A stretch of DNA of 64,000 nt from Gemmatimonadaceae bacterium (GCA_035606695.1 DATNEW010000008.1:1-64000), one strand, 5' to 3'; positions 43,915-52,371 are shown, numbered from the stretch's first letter. The notes: generated from the letters alone by a model not told the origin. Made by a program: numbers and translations.

Positions 43915-44682
43915 ATGCGGAGAGTCATCGCGTGGTCTCAGGCCGCGACGTTCCTGGTCGCTCTGGCCGCATGCAAAAACTCTAACAACGAGAAAGGGTC
44001 GCTCGACACGACGAACGCCAAGTCGCCGCGCGTCGTCGCCGCGGCAGGCTGCGACGCGCTGCCGAGCGCCACGGACCTCGGCAAGTATCTGAAGGCGGCG
44101 CCGGATTCGGGCGAAGCCGGCGGCCTGTTCCACGGCCGCGCCGAGTGGGGCGCGCTCGTGAATCGCAGCGGGCAGATTTGCGCGGTCGTCCCGCCGAGCG
44201 ATTCGACGGGCGGCTACTGGCCCGGCAGTCGCGCGATCTCGATGGCGAAGGCGTTCACCGCGAACGGCTTCAGCACCGACACGGCCGCAATGTCTACCGC
44301 GCGCTTGTACACGTTCACGCAACCCGGCCATTCGCTCTGGGGCGTGAGCCAGCCCGCGCCGTTCAATCCGCAGTGCCTCGATCCCAACAACGACATCAAG
44401 ATCTGCGGCGGCGCGATCGCGTTCGGCGGCGGCGTGCCGCTCTACAAGAATGGCCGGATCGTCGGCGGGCTCGGAATCAGCGGCGATACGCCGTGCGCGG
44501 ATCACGAGATCGCGAAACGCGTTCGGCATTTCGCGGGACTCGACCCGGCGAAGGGACCGGCGGTGGACGACATTCAATACTCGAAGACGGACCGTCCGTC
44601 GATCTACACGCACCCGCTTTGCCCGAACACGTGGCGAAACGGGCAGAAGATCGGAGATGAGCCGGCGGCGGTGGGATACTGA
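43915..44682 (+). CDS. GlcG/HbpS-family heme-binding-like lipoprotein
   Basis: 255 aa from ATG 43915, with a strong GGAGGAGGG just upstream; ATG 43900 and GTG 43912 are less likely. Lipobox ALAAC. The domain (about 75-215) has the GlcG/HbpS pattern: AISMAKAFTANGFSTDT, then GGAIAFGGGVPLYKNGRIVG and GGLGISGDTPCADHEIA. Such proteins bind heme or corrinoid-related ligands and often accompany PQQ alcohol dehydrogenases and alcohol oxidation genes. Ending TWRNGQKIGD. It is unlikely to be an oxidase subunit; it may scavenge or hold heme in the periplasm. Confidence 0.78.
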   Translation: MRRVIAWSQAATFLVALAACKNSNNEKGSLDTTNAKSPRVVAAAGCDALPSATDLGKYLKAAPDSGEAGGLFHGRAEWGALVNRSGQICAVVPPSDSTGGYWPGSRAISMAKAFTANGFSTDTAAMSTARLYTFTQPGHSLWGVSQPAPFNPQCLDPNNDIKICGGAIAFGGGVPLYKNGRIVGGLGISGDTPCADHEIAKRVRHFAGLDPAKGPAVDDIQYSKTDRPSIYTHPLCPNTWRNGQKIGDEPAAVGY

Positions 44683-44685
44683 GCG

Positions 44686-44712
44686 TTGGGCGATGGGCGC
44701 TGGGCGGTGGGC
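44686..44712. repeat. 7-mer (TGGGCGN) tandem array between operon genes
   Basis: Four units TTGGGCG ATGGGCG CTGGGCG GTGGGC start three bases after the heme-binding-protein stop. A partial complement (TTTCAGCCCACT) lies near 44770, before the next gene. Confidence 0.8.
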
Positions 44713-44782
44713 CTGAAAGGGCGGCGGTCGCAGTTCTCGCGTCTCTCGCCTAGTTTTCATCTCGTATTTCAGCCCACTCCCA

Positions 44783-45085
44783 ATGCCTCACTCCCTCGCT
44801 GACGCGATTTTCTGGATCGCCGTCGCGTGTTGTACGGTCGCCCAGTTGGCGATCATTCGTTCCGTCGTCGCCTCGCGCACGTTCGCCGAGGGCTCATCGC
44901 AGCCGACCTCGTCCGCGACCGCATCGCCGCGCGTCGTCGAGATCGCGTGGGCGGTGTTGCCCGGCATCGCGCTCGCCGTCGTGCTCGTGTTCACATGGTC
45001 GGCGATTCACGCCCCCGCATCGCCCGCATCGCCCGCATCACCGGAATCACCGGCATCGGCTGTCGCGGCCACGCTCGCGCCGTGA
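44783..45085 (+). CDS. Small two-helix membrane protein, oxidase operon
   Basis: 100 aa, ATG start. Two membrane helices: DAIFWIAVACCTVAQLAII (about 8-27) and EIAWAVLPGIALAVVLVFTW (about 53-72). The second resembles the TM hairpin of oxidase subunit II (AWAVLP), so it may be a stand-alone remnant or extra small subunit. The C-terminal tail is built from a 9-base repeat coding for ASP units (PASPASPASPESPAS). It overlaps the heme A synthase start by four bases. Confidence 0.65.
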   Translation: MPHSLADAIFWIAVACCTVAQLAIIRSVVASRTFAEGSSQPTSSATASPRVVEIAWAVLPGIALAVVLVFTWSAIHAPASPASPASPESPASAVAATLAP

Positions 45086-46281
45086 ACAATACCCGTCGTC
45101 TATCGATCGCGGCGCTCGTCGTCGCGTGCACGCATCTCGTGTTCGGCGCCATCGTCCGTATCTCGGGCTCGGGGCTGGGCTGCGGGGAAAACTGGCCCAA
45201 GTGCTACGGCTATTGGATTCCGCCGTTCAGCCGCCCCGATCTCATCGTTGAAGTAAGCCACCGCTACCTCGCGTCGATTCTCACATTGACGGTGCTGTCG
45301 CTCGCGTTCGTCGCGGTGCGCAATCGCGCCGAAACCGGCGGACGCGGCGGCCCCATGCGCTCGGCGCTCGGCGCCGTCGCCGCCGTGTTCGCCGCCGCGA
45401 TTCTCGGTGGCGTCACTGTCAAAATGGGCAACGCGCCGTGGGCAACCGTCGCGCACTGGCTCGTGGCGATGACGCTTCTCGCCATGGTCGCGATGACGGC
45501 GATCCGCAGCGGCACGCTCGGTGGCGCGAGCGCGCGCGTGCAACGCGGAACGTCACGCGCCGCGCGCTCGGCATTCGCCGCCGCGGTAATGGCGATCTTC
45601 GCGGTGGCGATGGGCGGTCTCACCGCGAAAATGCCCGGCGCCTCCGTCGGGTGCACGACGGTTCCGCTGTGTGGTCCGAATCCGAGCGTCGCGCGCTCGA
45701 GCATCGACATTCAGATGTTGCATCGCACGATCGCGGTGCTGTTGGTGCTCCACTTGATCGGCGTCGTGACGATGATGCGCAAGCGGCGCGCGTCGGAAGC
45801 GCCTGTCGTGGTGCGCGCGGCGCACATCGCGCTCGGCATGGTGCTGCTGCAGCTCGTCGTCGCATCCGCGATGATTCTCGGACACCTTCCGCCAGTCTTG
45901 CGGTCGTTGCACGAAGCGACCGGCGTTGGCATTTGGCTCAGCTGCTTCGTGCTGGCGTATTTGGCGCGGATCGCGGCGCGTACCGTGCCGGAAACAGCGG
46001 GCGGCACAAGCGCGCCCGTTCGTCATTCCGAGCCCGTTCGTCATTCGGAGCCCGTTCGTCATTCCGAGCCCGTTCGTCATTCCGAGCGAAGCGAGGAATC
46101 TGGCATCACGGTAGAGAGGCCAGTCACTCTGACGGCGACGCAAGATCCCTCGGTCCCTTCGCTCTCTCGGGATGACGCGAGCGCCGCGTCGCTCCTTCAG
46201 GACGTCAAACCACTCTCGCCGCTGCCTCCGCCACCACCCACCATGGCCGTCATCGTCGCGCGCGGAGCCGACCTGCTGTGA
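45082..46281 (+). CDS. ctaA: Heme A synthase (COX15/CtaA), with repeat-made C-terminal extension
   Basis: 399 aa from GTG 45082. Eight helices with family marks: HLVFGAIVRISGSGLGCGEN at the start, EVSHRYLASI, the second-half LHRTIAVLLVLHLIG and LRSLHEATGVG. It oxidises the C8 methyl of heme O to the formyl of heme A. From about residue 310 the coding sequence runs into a repeat that gives four copies of PVRHSE and then the translated hairpin repeat (SERSEESG, SRDDASAA). About 85 extra residues result, beyond the last helix and probably in the cytoplasm. Confidence 0.92.
   Translation: MNNTRRLSIAALVVACTHLVFGAIVRISGSGLGCGENWPKCYGYWIPPFSRPDLIVEVSHRYLASILTLTVLSLAFVAVRNRAETGGRGGPMRSALGAVAAVFAAAILGGVTVKMGNAPWATVAHWLVAMTLLAMVAMTAIRSGTLGGASARVQRGTSRAARSAFAAAVMAIFAVAMGGLTAKMPGASVGCTTVPLCGPNPSVARSSIDIQMLHRTIAVLLVLHLIGVVTMMRKRRASEAPVVVRAAHIALGMVLLQLVVASAMILGHLPPVLRSLHEATGVGIWLSCFVLAYLARIAARTVPETAGGTSAPVRHSEPVRHSEPVRHSEPVRHSERSEESGITVERPVTLTATQDPSVPSLSRDDASAASLLQDVKPLSPLPPPPPTMAVIVARGADLL
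46015..46176. repeat. 18-base tandem repeat x4 and hairpin repeat copy 3 inside ctaA
   Basis: 46015-46086 is four near-identical 18-mers (CCCGTTCGTCATTCCGAG). The last unit opens the long-hairpin element that runs from GTCATTCCGAG (46076) to CTCGGGATGAC (46176). All of it is in frame with ctaA. The 18-mer seems to be an amplified left end of the hairpin repeat. Confidence 0.85.
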
Positions 46282-47198
46282 GCGAAGCGGTGATCGCCTC
46301 TCGCTCGAAGTCGTTCGCGCGCGACCTCGTCGCGCTGACGAAGCCGCGCATCATCTCGCTGCTGCTCGTCACGACGATCGCGCCGATGTACGTCGCGGGA
46401 CATCCGAGCTGGTCGCTCGTGCTCGCCGTATTTGTCGGCGGCTATCTCATGGCCGGCGGCGCGAACGCGGTGAACATGTACATGGACCGCGACATCGACG
46501 ATCGCATGTCGCGCACGCGGCTGCGTCCCATCCCGAGTGGACGCATGCAGCCGCGCGAGGTGCTCGCGTTCGGCGTGCTGCTCTCGACCGGAGCAACGTA
46601 TCTGTTCGCCGCCGCGGCGAACGTGCTCACGGCCGCGCTCGCGCTGGCGGGATTCTACTTCTACGTCTTCGTCTACACGCGGTGGCTCAAGCGCAGTACG
46701 CCGCAGAACATCGTGATCGGCGGCGCGGCAGGCGCATTCCCGCCGCTCGTCGGCTGGGCGGCGGTGACGAATCACATCGATCTGCTCGCCGTCTACCTCT
46801 TCCTCGTCATTTTCTACTGGACGCCGCCGCACTTCTGGGCGCTCGCGCTGCTCAAGCAGAAAGACTACGGGCGCGCCGGCGTGCCCATGGCGCCGCTTGT
46901 CTGGGGCGAGCGTGAAACGAAGCGGCAGATGTTGTGGTATACGCTCATTCTCATTCCCCTCACCGTGCTACCGGTCGCGTTCCGCGCGCTCGGCCCGATT
47001 TACCTCGTGAGCGCGCTCGTGCTCGGAGGATTGTTCGTGAGAGACGTGGTGGCGGTCATTCGCGCCACCGAGTGGAACAAGCCCGCGTGGCGGCTCTACA
47101 AGTTCTCTCTTCTCTATCTGGCGTTGCTGTTCGCGGCGATGGTCGTGGACCGCCTGGGTCCTTCGTTTGACTTCACCGTCGCTCTCCCGCTCCGATAA
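46278..47198 (+). CDS. ctaB: Protoheme IX farnesyltransferase (heme O synthase)
   Basis: 306 aa, GTG start overlapping ctaA by four bases. UbiA-fold prenyltransferase with NAVNMYMDRDIDDRMSRTR (first Asp-rich site) and the conserved TRLRPIPSGR, then YTRWLKRSTPQNIVIGGAAG and VYLFLVIFYWTPPHFWALAL. It makes heme O from protoheme and farnesyl diphosphate, the substrate of CtaA. Nine helices. The ABC transporter gene starts inside its last codons. Confidence 0.95.
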   Translation: MSEAVIASRSKSFARDLVALTKPRIISLLLVTTIAPMYVAGHPSWSLVLAVFVGGYLMAGGANAVNMYMDRDIDDRMSRTRLRPIPSGRMQPREVLAFGVLLSTGATYLFAAAANVLTAALALAGFYFYVFVYTRWLKRSTPQNIVIGGAAGAFPPLVGWAAVTNHIDLLAVYLFLVIFYWTPPHFWALALLKQKDYGRAGVPMAPLVWGERETKRQMLWYTLILIPLTVLPVAFRALGPIYLVSALVLGGLFVRDVVAVIRATEWNKPAWRLYKFSLLYLALLFAAMVVDRLGPSFDFTVALPLR

Positions 47199-48960
47199 GC
47201 GCTCGCGCCGCCTCGGTTCTCCCAAGCCGCTCGGCAGACTTCTTCCGCGACTGAAGCCGTACAGCGGCCGACTCGTCGTGGCCGCGATCTGCCTGCTCGT
47301 CGCCGCGGCCGTCGGCCTCGCGTTTCCGCAGATCGTGCGGCATCTGCTCGACGCGGCATTCCAGAATCATGATCGCGCGCTGCTCGATCGCATCGCGCTC
47401 GGTCTCGTCGCGCTTTTCGCGCTCCAGGGCCTGATGAATTTCGTCCAGGTCTATCTGCTCACGTCGACGACGGAGCGCGTGATCGCCGCGCTGCGCGAGG
47501 ATGCGTTCGCGCATCTCGTGCGATTGTCCCCGGGCTTCTTTACCGAGCGCCGCACGGGCGAGCTCACGAGCCGGCTCTCGGCGGATCTCGCCGTGCTGCA
47601 ATCGTTGATGAGCACGTGGATCTCGGAGATGTCGCGACAGGGATTGTTCCTGATCGGCGGCCTCGTGATGCTCTCGCTCACGCATCCGCGCCTCACGACG
47701 ACGACGCTCGCCGTCGTGCCCATCGTCGTCACCGCGGCATTCTACTTCGGCCGGCGCCTGCGCCGCGCGAGCACCGGCGTGCAGGATCGTGTGGCCGAGG
47801 CGATGGCGCATGCCGATGAGGCGTTCTCGCAGATTCGCACGGTGCAGAGTTTTCGCCGCGAGGCGGAGGAGACGCGCCGCTACCGCGATCAGCTGGCGGA
47901 CGTCGTCACGGCGGCGGTGAATCGCGCGAAGATTCGCGCGATGTTCTTCGGCATCGTCGGATTCGTTGCGTTCGCCGGTGTCGTTGCCGTGCTGTGGGAA
48001 GGCGGCCAGCTCGTGCTCGACGGTGCGCTGACGCCTGGCGCCCTGGTCTCGTTCCTACTCTATGCGATCACGGTCGCGGCCGCGGTGGGGTCGCTCGCCT
48101 CGCTTTTCGGCAGCTACCAGGAAGCCTTGGGTGCCGCCTCACGCGTGTTCGAGTTGCTCGACGTCCATGCGGAGGTGGCGGAGCCGGCGCATCCGGCGGC
48201 GTTGGTCAAGCCGGTGCGCGGCGCCGTGGCATTGGAGAGCGTGAGTTTTCGCTATTCATCCGACGCGCCGGAAGTATTGATCGACGTGACGCTGCGCATC
48301 GCGCCGGGCGAGGTGGTGGCCCTCGTCGGGCCGTCCGGCGCCGGGAAGACGACCGTCGCGTCGCTCCTGCCGCGCTTCTGGGACGTGACGGGCGGCCGCA
48401 TCACGCTTGATGGAATTGATATTAGGAAATTGGCATTCGCCGACCTCCGCGGCGCGATCGGCATGGTGCCGCAGGAGCCCGCGCTGTTCAGCGGCACCAT
48501 TCGCGAGAACATCGCGTATGCGCGCCCTGGCGAAGCCGGGCCGATGCCCTCGGAAGCGGAGATCGTCGCCGCGGCGCGCGGGGCGCACGCCTGGGAGTTC
48601 ATCGAGCGTTTGCCGGAAGGGCTCGACACGCGCGTTGGCGAGCGCGGCGTAAAGTTGTCCGGCGGCCAACGGCAGCGCCTCGCGATCGCGCGCGTGTTTC
48701 TCAAGAACCCCGCGGTCGTGGTACTCGACGAGGCGACGTCGAGCCTCGACACCGAGAGCGAGCGGGCGGTGGAGTCGGCCATGGAAGATCTCTTACGCGG
48801 CCGCTCGACGTTGATCATCGCGCATCGCTTGAGCACCGTGCGGCGCGCCGATCGCGTCGTCGTGCTCGAGCGTGGGCGCGTGGTCGAAGCGGGGACGCAT
48901 GCGGAGCTCATCGCGCGCGGCGGGTTGTTCTCGCGACTGGCGACGGCGGATTTGGTGTGA
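47167..48960 (+). CDS. ABC transporter, fused permease and ATPase (MsbA/lipid-exporter type)
   Basis: 597 aa with a TTG start at 47167, inside the ctaB 3' end (32-base overlap); no better start is seen before the first helix. Six helices (about 35-320), then the ATPase with Walker A GPSGAGKTT, Q-loop MVPQEPALFSG, signature LSGGQRQRLAIARV, Walker B VVVLDEATSSLD and the switch His in IIAHRLSTV. Homodimeric exporters of this type move lipids, peptides or heme-related molecules. Lying at the end of an oxidase operon, it could act like CydDC-type exporters in cytochrome maturation, but the fold is closer to MsbA; substrate open. Confidence 0.9.
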   Translation: MTSPSLSRSDKRSRRLGSPKPLGRLLPRLKPYSGRLVVAAICLLVAAAVGLAFPQIVRHLLDAAFQNHDRALLDRIALGLVALFALQGLMNFVQVYLLTSTTERVIAALREDAFAHLVRLSPGFFTERRTGELTSRLSADLAVLQSLMSTWISEMSRQGLFLIGGLVMLSLTHPRLTTTTLAVVPIVVTAAFYFGRRLRRASTGVQDRVAEAMAHADEAFSQIRTVQSFRREAEETRRYRDQLADVVTAAVNRAKIRAMFFGIVGFVAFAGVVAVLWEGGQLVLDGALTPGALVSFLLYAITVAAAVGSLASLFGSYQEALGAASRVFELLDVHAEVAEPAHPAALVKPVRGAVALESVSFRYSSDAPEVLIDVTLRIAPGEVVALVGPSGAGKTTVASLLPRFWDVTGGRITLDGIDIRKLAFADLRGAIGMVPQEPALFSGTIRENIAYARPGEAGPMPSEAEIVAAARGAHAWEFIERLPEGLDTRVGERGVKLSGGQRQRLAIARVFLKNPAVVVLDEATSSLDTESERAVESAMEDLLRGRSTLIIAHRLSTVRRADRVVVLERGRVVEAGTHAELIARGGLFSRLATADLV

Positions 48961-48964
48961 GTTT

Positions 48965-49057
48965 GTCATCCCGAGGAGCGAAGCGGCGAGGGATCTAGCG
49001 TTCGCGATAGAGGGCTCTCCTTCCGGATGTTGGATCCCTCGCTCCGTTCGGGATGAC
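48965..49057. repeat. Long-hairpin dispersed repeat, copy 4
   Basis: GTCATCCCGAG at 48965-48975 and TTCGGGATGAC ending at 49057, with inner GGGATC/GATCCC complementarity. It lies just after the ABC transporter stop and may end the long operon's transcript. 49058-49179 shows nothing else. Confidence 0.8.
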
Positions 49058-49179
49058 GACGAATTCGCCGCAGGACATCAAATCGCCACGTACGCGATGG
49101 ATTGATGCTTCGTCCGCCGAGCGCATGCGATACTCTCCCGCATGCAGCCTTGCATAACTCGGCGCCGAGGACGTAGCGT

Positions 49180-49743
49180 ATGCACATGCCAATGGTCAAG
49201 CGACAGTGGACGGTCGCCGATCTCGAGGATTTGCCGGACGACGGCAACCGGTACGAGGTCATCGACGGCGAGTTGTTCGTGACGCCCGCGCCAGCATGGA
49301 AGCATCAGCGCGCGATTGCCGCACTCTACTCTCTCGTCGCCGAGTACCTCCGGAGCGGGCGAGTCGGCGAGGTTCTGTTCGCTCCCGTGGACATCATCTT
49401 TTCGCCGACGCGCGGCGTTCAACCAGACCTCCTTGTCGTCCCGGTGGTCGACGGTCCTCGCCCTCAAAAGTTCGCCGACGTCGGACGCCTTCTTCTCGCG
49501 GTCGAGGTGCTCTCCCCCTCATCGGCCCGCGCGGATCGCGTGGCGAAGCGCACGTTGTACCGAGACGAAGGCGTGCCCGAGTACTGGCTCGTCGATTTGG
49601 ATGCGCGAACCGTCGAGCGGTCTACGCCGTCCGAGCCGCGCGTGGAAGTCGTGACGGACGTCCTCGAGTGGCGTCCCGACGGTGCGGCGACGGCGTTTCG
49701 GGTCGATCTCGCCGAGTACTTCGCGAGCGTACTTGGCGACTGA
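49180..49743 (+). CDS. Uma2 family endonuclease (DUF820), intact
   Basis: 187 aa, ATG start (second ATG at 49186). Restriction-endonuclease-like fold: RYEVIDGELFVTPAPAWKHQ, the metal site PDLLVVPVVD, then LAVEVLSPSSARADR and VPEYWLVDLDARTVE. The E-V and PD residues of the PD-(D/E)xK core are present. Uma2 proteins are common, multicopy and without a firm role. The broken relative at 21591-22059 shows the family comes and goes in this genome. It stands alone upstream of a toxin-antitoxin pair. Confidence 0.88.
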   Translation: MHMPMVKRQWTVADLEDLPDDGNRYEVIDGELFVTPAPAWKHQRAIAALYSLVAEYLRSGRVGEVLFAPVDIIFSPTRGVQPDLLVVPVVDGPRPQKFADVGRLLLAVEVLSPSSARADRVAKRTLYRDEGVPEYWLVDLDARTVERSTPSEPRVEVVTDVLEWRPDGAATAFRVDLAEYFASVLGD

Positions 49744-49790
49744 CCGCCGCCCGCCGGGCTGATGCACCGCGCATGGCATCGCATTATTCT

Positions 49791-49824
49791 GGACATAATT
49801 TCCGACCAGTTATAAATTATGTCC
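49791..49824. promoter_or_regulatory. Operator palindrome overlapping the antitoxin start
   Basis: GGACATAATTT (49791-49801) and AAATTATGTCC (49814-49824) are perfect inverted repeats of 11 bases around a 12-base AT-rich spacer. The right arm contains ATG 49819 and touches ATG 49825. Such palindromes are typical antitoxin autoregulation sites; the position would also block translation or transcription start. Confidence 0.75.
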
Positions 49825-50043
49825 ATGAAGCGAATCGCCGCCGCAAAGTTCAAGGAGCAATGCCTGGCCATCCTCGATCACCTCGAGGACGACGGTATCG
49901 TGGTGACCAAACACGGCCGCCCGGTCGCACGCGTGCTGCCCTTTCGCGACGAGCCCGGCGCGCTCATCGGCTCGCTGCGCGGCCGCGTGACGGTGAAAGG
50001 CGACATCCGCAGTACCGGCGTGGCTTGGGACGCGAGTGATTAA
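49819..50043 (+). CDS. Phd/YefM-type antitoxin
   Basis: 74 aa from ATG 49819, or 72 aa from ATG 49825, which follows the operator palindrome directly and gives the more usual N-terminus MKRIAAAKFKEQ. The N-terminal DNA-binding fold reads AAKFKEQCLAILDHLEDDGI and VVTKHGRPVARVLP, the standard Phd pattern. The C-terminal tail (GSLRGRVTVKGDI) should wrap the toxin. Stop and the toxin start overlap by 8 bases. Confidence 0.88.
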   Translation: MSMKRIAAAKFKEQCLAILDHLEDDGIVVTKHGRPVARVLPFRDEPGALIGSLRGRVTVKGDIRSTGVAWDASD

Positions 50044-50395
50044 CCTCGACACGCACGTGCTCATCTTCGCTCTCGCCGGCGAGCTGACCCCCAAGGAACG
50101 CCGCCTGCTCACCTCGCAGCCGTGGAGCATTTCAGGCGTCGTTTTCTGGGAAATCGCCAAGCTCGTCCAACTCGGCCGTGTAGACCTGGACGTGACGCAC
50201 CGTGATGTCGTCGGTGTCCTCTCGAGCATCCACGTCTGGCCGATCGACCTTGCTGTGGCCGTTCAGTCGACCCAGTTGGACTTCAATGCCGACCCCGCCG
50301 ACGAATTGATCGCTGCGACGAGCGTCGTGCACGACGTCCCGCTGCTCACCCGCGACCGCCGAATCCTCCGGTCGAAAATGGTCCCGCTCGCGTAA
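50036..50395 (+). CDS. vapC: PIN-domain toxin (VapC-like)
   Basis: 119 aa, overlapping the antitoxin by 8 bases. PIN-domain acidic residues are in place: LDTHVLIFAL at the N-terminus, WEIAKLVQLGR in the middle (Glu), DPADELIAATSV and TRDRRIL near the end. VapC toxins cut tRNA or rRNA when free of antitoxin. The pairing of a Phd-type antitoxin with a PIN toxin is common in soil bacteria. No SPbeta-like or phage genes nearby. Confidence 0.9.
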   Translation: MINLDTHVLIFALAGELTPKERRLLTSQPWSISGVVFWEIAKLVQLGRVDLDVTHRDVVGVLSSIHVWPIDLAVAVQSTQLDFNADPADELIAATSVVHDVPLLTRDRRILRSKMVPLA

Positions 50396-50509
50396 GGCCC
50401 CTCGCTACCTCGCGGACCGGATGGGCGTGCGGATACCACGGGCCACAACTTCCCGTCCCCCGCGTCTCGCACCATCATTAGGGATCCGAACCACACTCGA
50501 GATCTCACT

Positions 50510-52318
50510 GTGAATCCTCGTTACATGCTGCCCGCGGCGCTGCTGTTCGCGGGCTCGACCTCTCTCTTGCCCACTCGGCAAACACAGCAGAAACAGACCT
50601 GCCCCGCCGTGACCGGCGCCAAGATGCCGCTCACGTACAAGGGCGGCCCCACCGTGCCCGACATCACCCCGTGCGACCTGATGACGCGGCTCTACATCTA
50701 CGCCGCCGACTCCATGCGCGGACGCGAAGCCGGCACCCCTGACGCCATCAGGGCGACCGCGTACATCGAGCACGAAGTCAAACGGCTCGGCCTCAAGCCC
50801 GCCGGCGATCACGGCACCTACTTCCAGTACATGCCCGTCACCGCTCGACAGCTGAGCGCGGCGTCGAGCATCACCGTCGGCGGAAAGACGTTCCATCCGA
50901 ACAAGGACTTCGCCGCCAATGCGGGCGCCGACGCAAAGGTGTCCGGCGACGTGATCTTCGGCGGCACGCTTGGCGACACGGCGAACGCGCTGTCCGCTGA
51001 TGCGGTGAAGGGCAAGATCGTCGTCATGGTCGCGGGCGCCGGCGGCGGGCGTGGAGGCTTTGGCCGGGGCGGCGGCGCGAACAATCCGCTCGCGGAAGCA
51101 GCCGCGATCGTGACGGTCTCGTCGACGCCGTCACTGCCCAAGGCGCGCGTTCAGTATACTCTAAACGACACGGTGCAGAACGAAGGACGCGCCGCGTACG
51201 CGGCCGCGAATCCCTCGGCGAATCAGGGCGGTCGCGGAGGACGTGGCGGCCGCGGCGGATTCGGCGGCGGCGCATTGAACGTCACGGTGACCCCAGCCGT
51301 CGCGCAGGCGCTGCTCGGCAAGCCGGTGAGCCGCGCGACGAAGGGCGACACGGGCGGCTCGGCAACCATCAACGTGAAAGTCGAAACGGTGGCCGCGGAG
51401 ACGCGCAACGTCGTCGGCATCATTCCCGGCACCGATCCCGTCTTGAAGAATGAGTATGTCGTGATCGGCGCGCACGCGGATCACATCGGCTATTCGAGCG
51501 GCGGCAACATCGTCGAGCATGACTCGCTCAAGGCGTACAACATGATCGCGCGCGTCGAAGGTGCGGATTCACGCGGTGCCGCACCGCCGACGCCAGAGCA
51601 GTGGGCGCGCATCAACGCGCTCAAGGATTCGCTGCGCAAGATCTATCCGGCGCGGAAGGATTCGATCAGCAACGGCGCCGACGACGACGGCTCGGGCTCC
51701 GTCTCGATTCTCGAGATCGCCGAGGCGTTCGCGAAAGGGCCGATCAAGCCGAAGCGTTCGCTGATCTTCATCTGGCAGATGGGCGAAGAGAAAGGCTTGT
51801 GGGGCTCGCAGTGGTTCACGAACCATCCCACGGTTCCCCGCGACTCGATCGTCGCCGACCTCAATCTCGACATGGTTGGCCGCGGCGCGCCCACGGACAT
51901 CACCGGCCGCGACAAGGAAAACCACGAGCTGAGCGGCGCCACGAACTATCTGCAGCTCGTCGGCTCGAGGCGGTTGTCGACGGAGCTCGGCGACATTGCC
52001 GAGTCGGTGAATATGTCGGAGCCGACGCCGTTCAAGTTCGATTATTCAATGGATGCAAACGGCCACCCGCAGAACATCTACTGCCGGTCGGATCACGCAA
52101 ACTACGCGCGGTACGGCATTCCGGTGATCTTCTTCACGACGGGCGGCCACGCGGACTACCACCAGGTGACCGACGAGCCGGAATACATCCAGTACACGCA
52201 CATGGCCGCCGTCGACAAGCTGGTATATGACATCGCGGTCAAGGTGGCGGACCTGGATCATCGCGTCGTCGTCGACAAGACGAAGCCCGACAGTCCGTTC
52301 GCGCGCTGCCAGCAGTAG
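50510..52318 (+). CDS. M28 family peptidase with PA domain, exported
   Basis: 602 aa, GTG start, signal peptide 1-20 (AALLFAGSTSLLP). A protease-associated domain sits in the first half (about 110-310), interrupted by two Gly/Arg-rich low-complexity runs (GRGGFGRGGG and GGRGGRGGRGGFGGG). The M28 zinc site follows: His in IGAHADHIGY, Asp in NGADDDGSGS, Glu pair in MGEEKGLWG, Asp in LNLDMVG and His in GGHADYHQV. This is an aminopeptidase-type enzyme of the periplasm or cell surface. A second M28 gene lies at 2445. The 3' end forms a hairpin shared with the convergent gene. Confidence 0.92.
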   Translation: MNPRYMLPAALLFAGSTSLLPTRQTQQKQTCPAVTGAKMPLTYKGGPTVPDITPCDLMTRLYIYAADSMRGREAGTPDAIRATAYIEHEVKRLGLKPAGDHGTYFQYMPVTARQLSAASSITVGGKTFHPNKDFAANAGADAKVSGDVIFGGTLGDTANALSADAVKGKIVVMVAGAGGGRGGFGRGGGANNPLAEAAAIVTVSSTPSLPKARVQYTLNDTVQNEGRAAYAAANPSANQGGRGGRGGRGGFGGGALNVTVTPAVAQALLGKPVSRATKGDTGGSATINVKVETVAAETRNVVGIIPGTDPVLKNEYVVIGAHADHIGYSSGGNIVEHDSLKAYNMIARVEGADSRGAAPPTPEQWARINALKDSLRKIYPARKDSISNGADDDGSGSVSILEIAEAFAKGPIKPKRSLIFIWQMGEEKGLWGSQWFTNHPTVPRDSIVADLNLDMVGRGAPTDITGRDKENHELSGATNYLQLVGSRRLSTELGDIAESVNMSEPTPFKFDYSMDANGHPQNIYCRSDHANYARYGIPVIFFTTGGHADYHQVTDEPEYIQYTHMAAVDKLVYDIAVKVADLDHRVVVDKTKPDSPFARCQQ

Positions 52319-52328
52319 CGACCGCGCT

Positions 52329-52371
52329 CGATCTGCCGATCAGAGTTTATTGAAGCTTGATCGGCAGATCG
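52329..52371. terminator. Perfect 14-base inverted repeat between convergent genes
   Basis: CGATCTGCCGATCA (52329-52342) pairs with TGATCGGCAGATCG (52358-52371). The loop holds the stop codon of the leftward gene (52347-52349), so the right arm is coding for its last residues. No T-run follows, so it may be a bidirectional stop or 3'-end protecting hairpin rather than a classical terminator. Confidence 0.55.

Noticed and set aside
49819-50395. Phage or integrated plasmid remnant at the toxin-antitoxin pair
   Set aside because: No integrase, att-like repeats or phage genes around; base use is like the neighbours.
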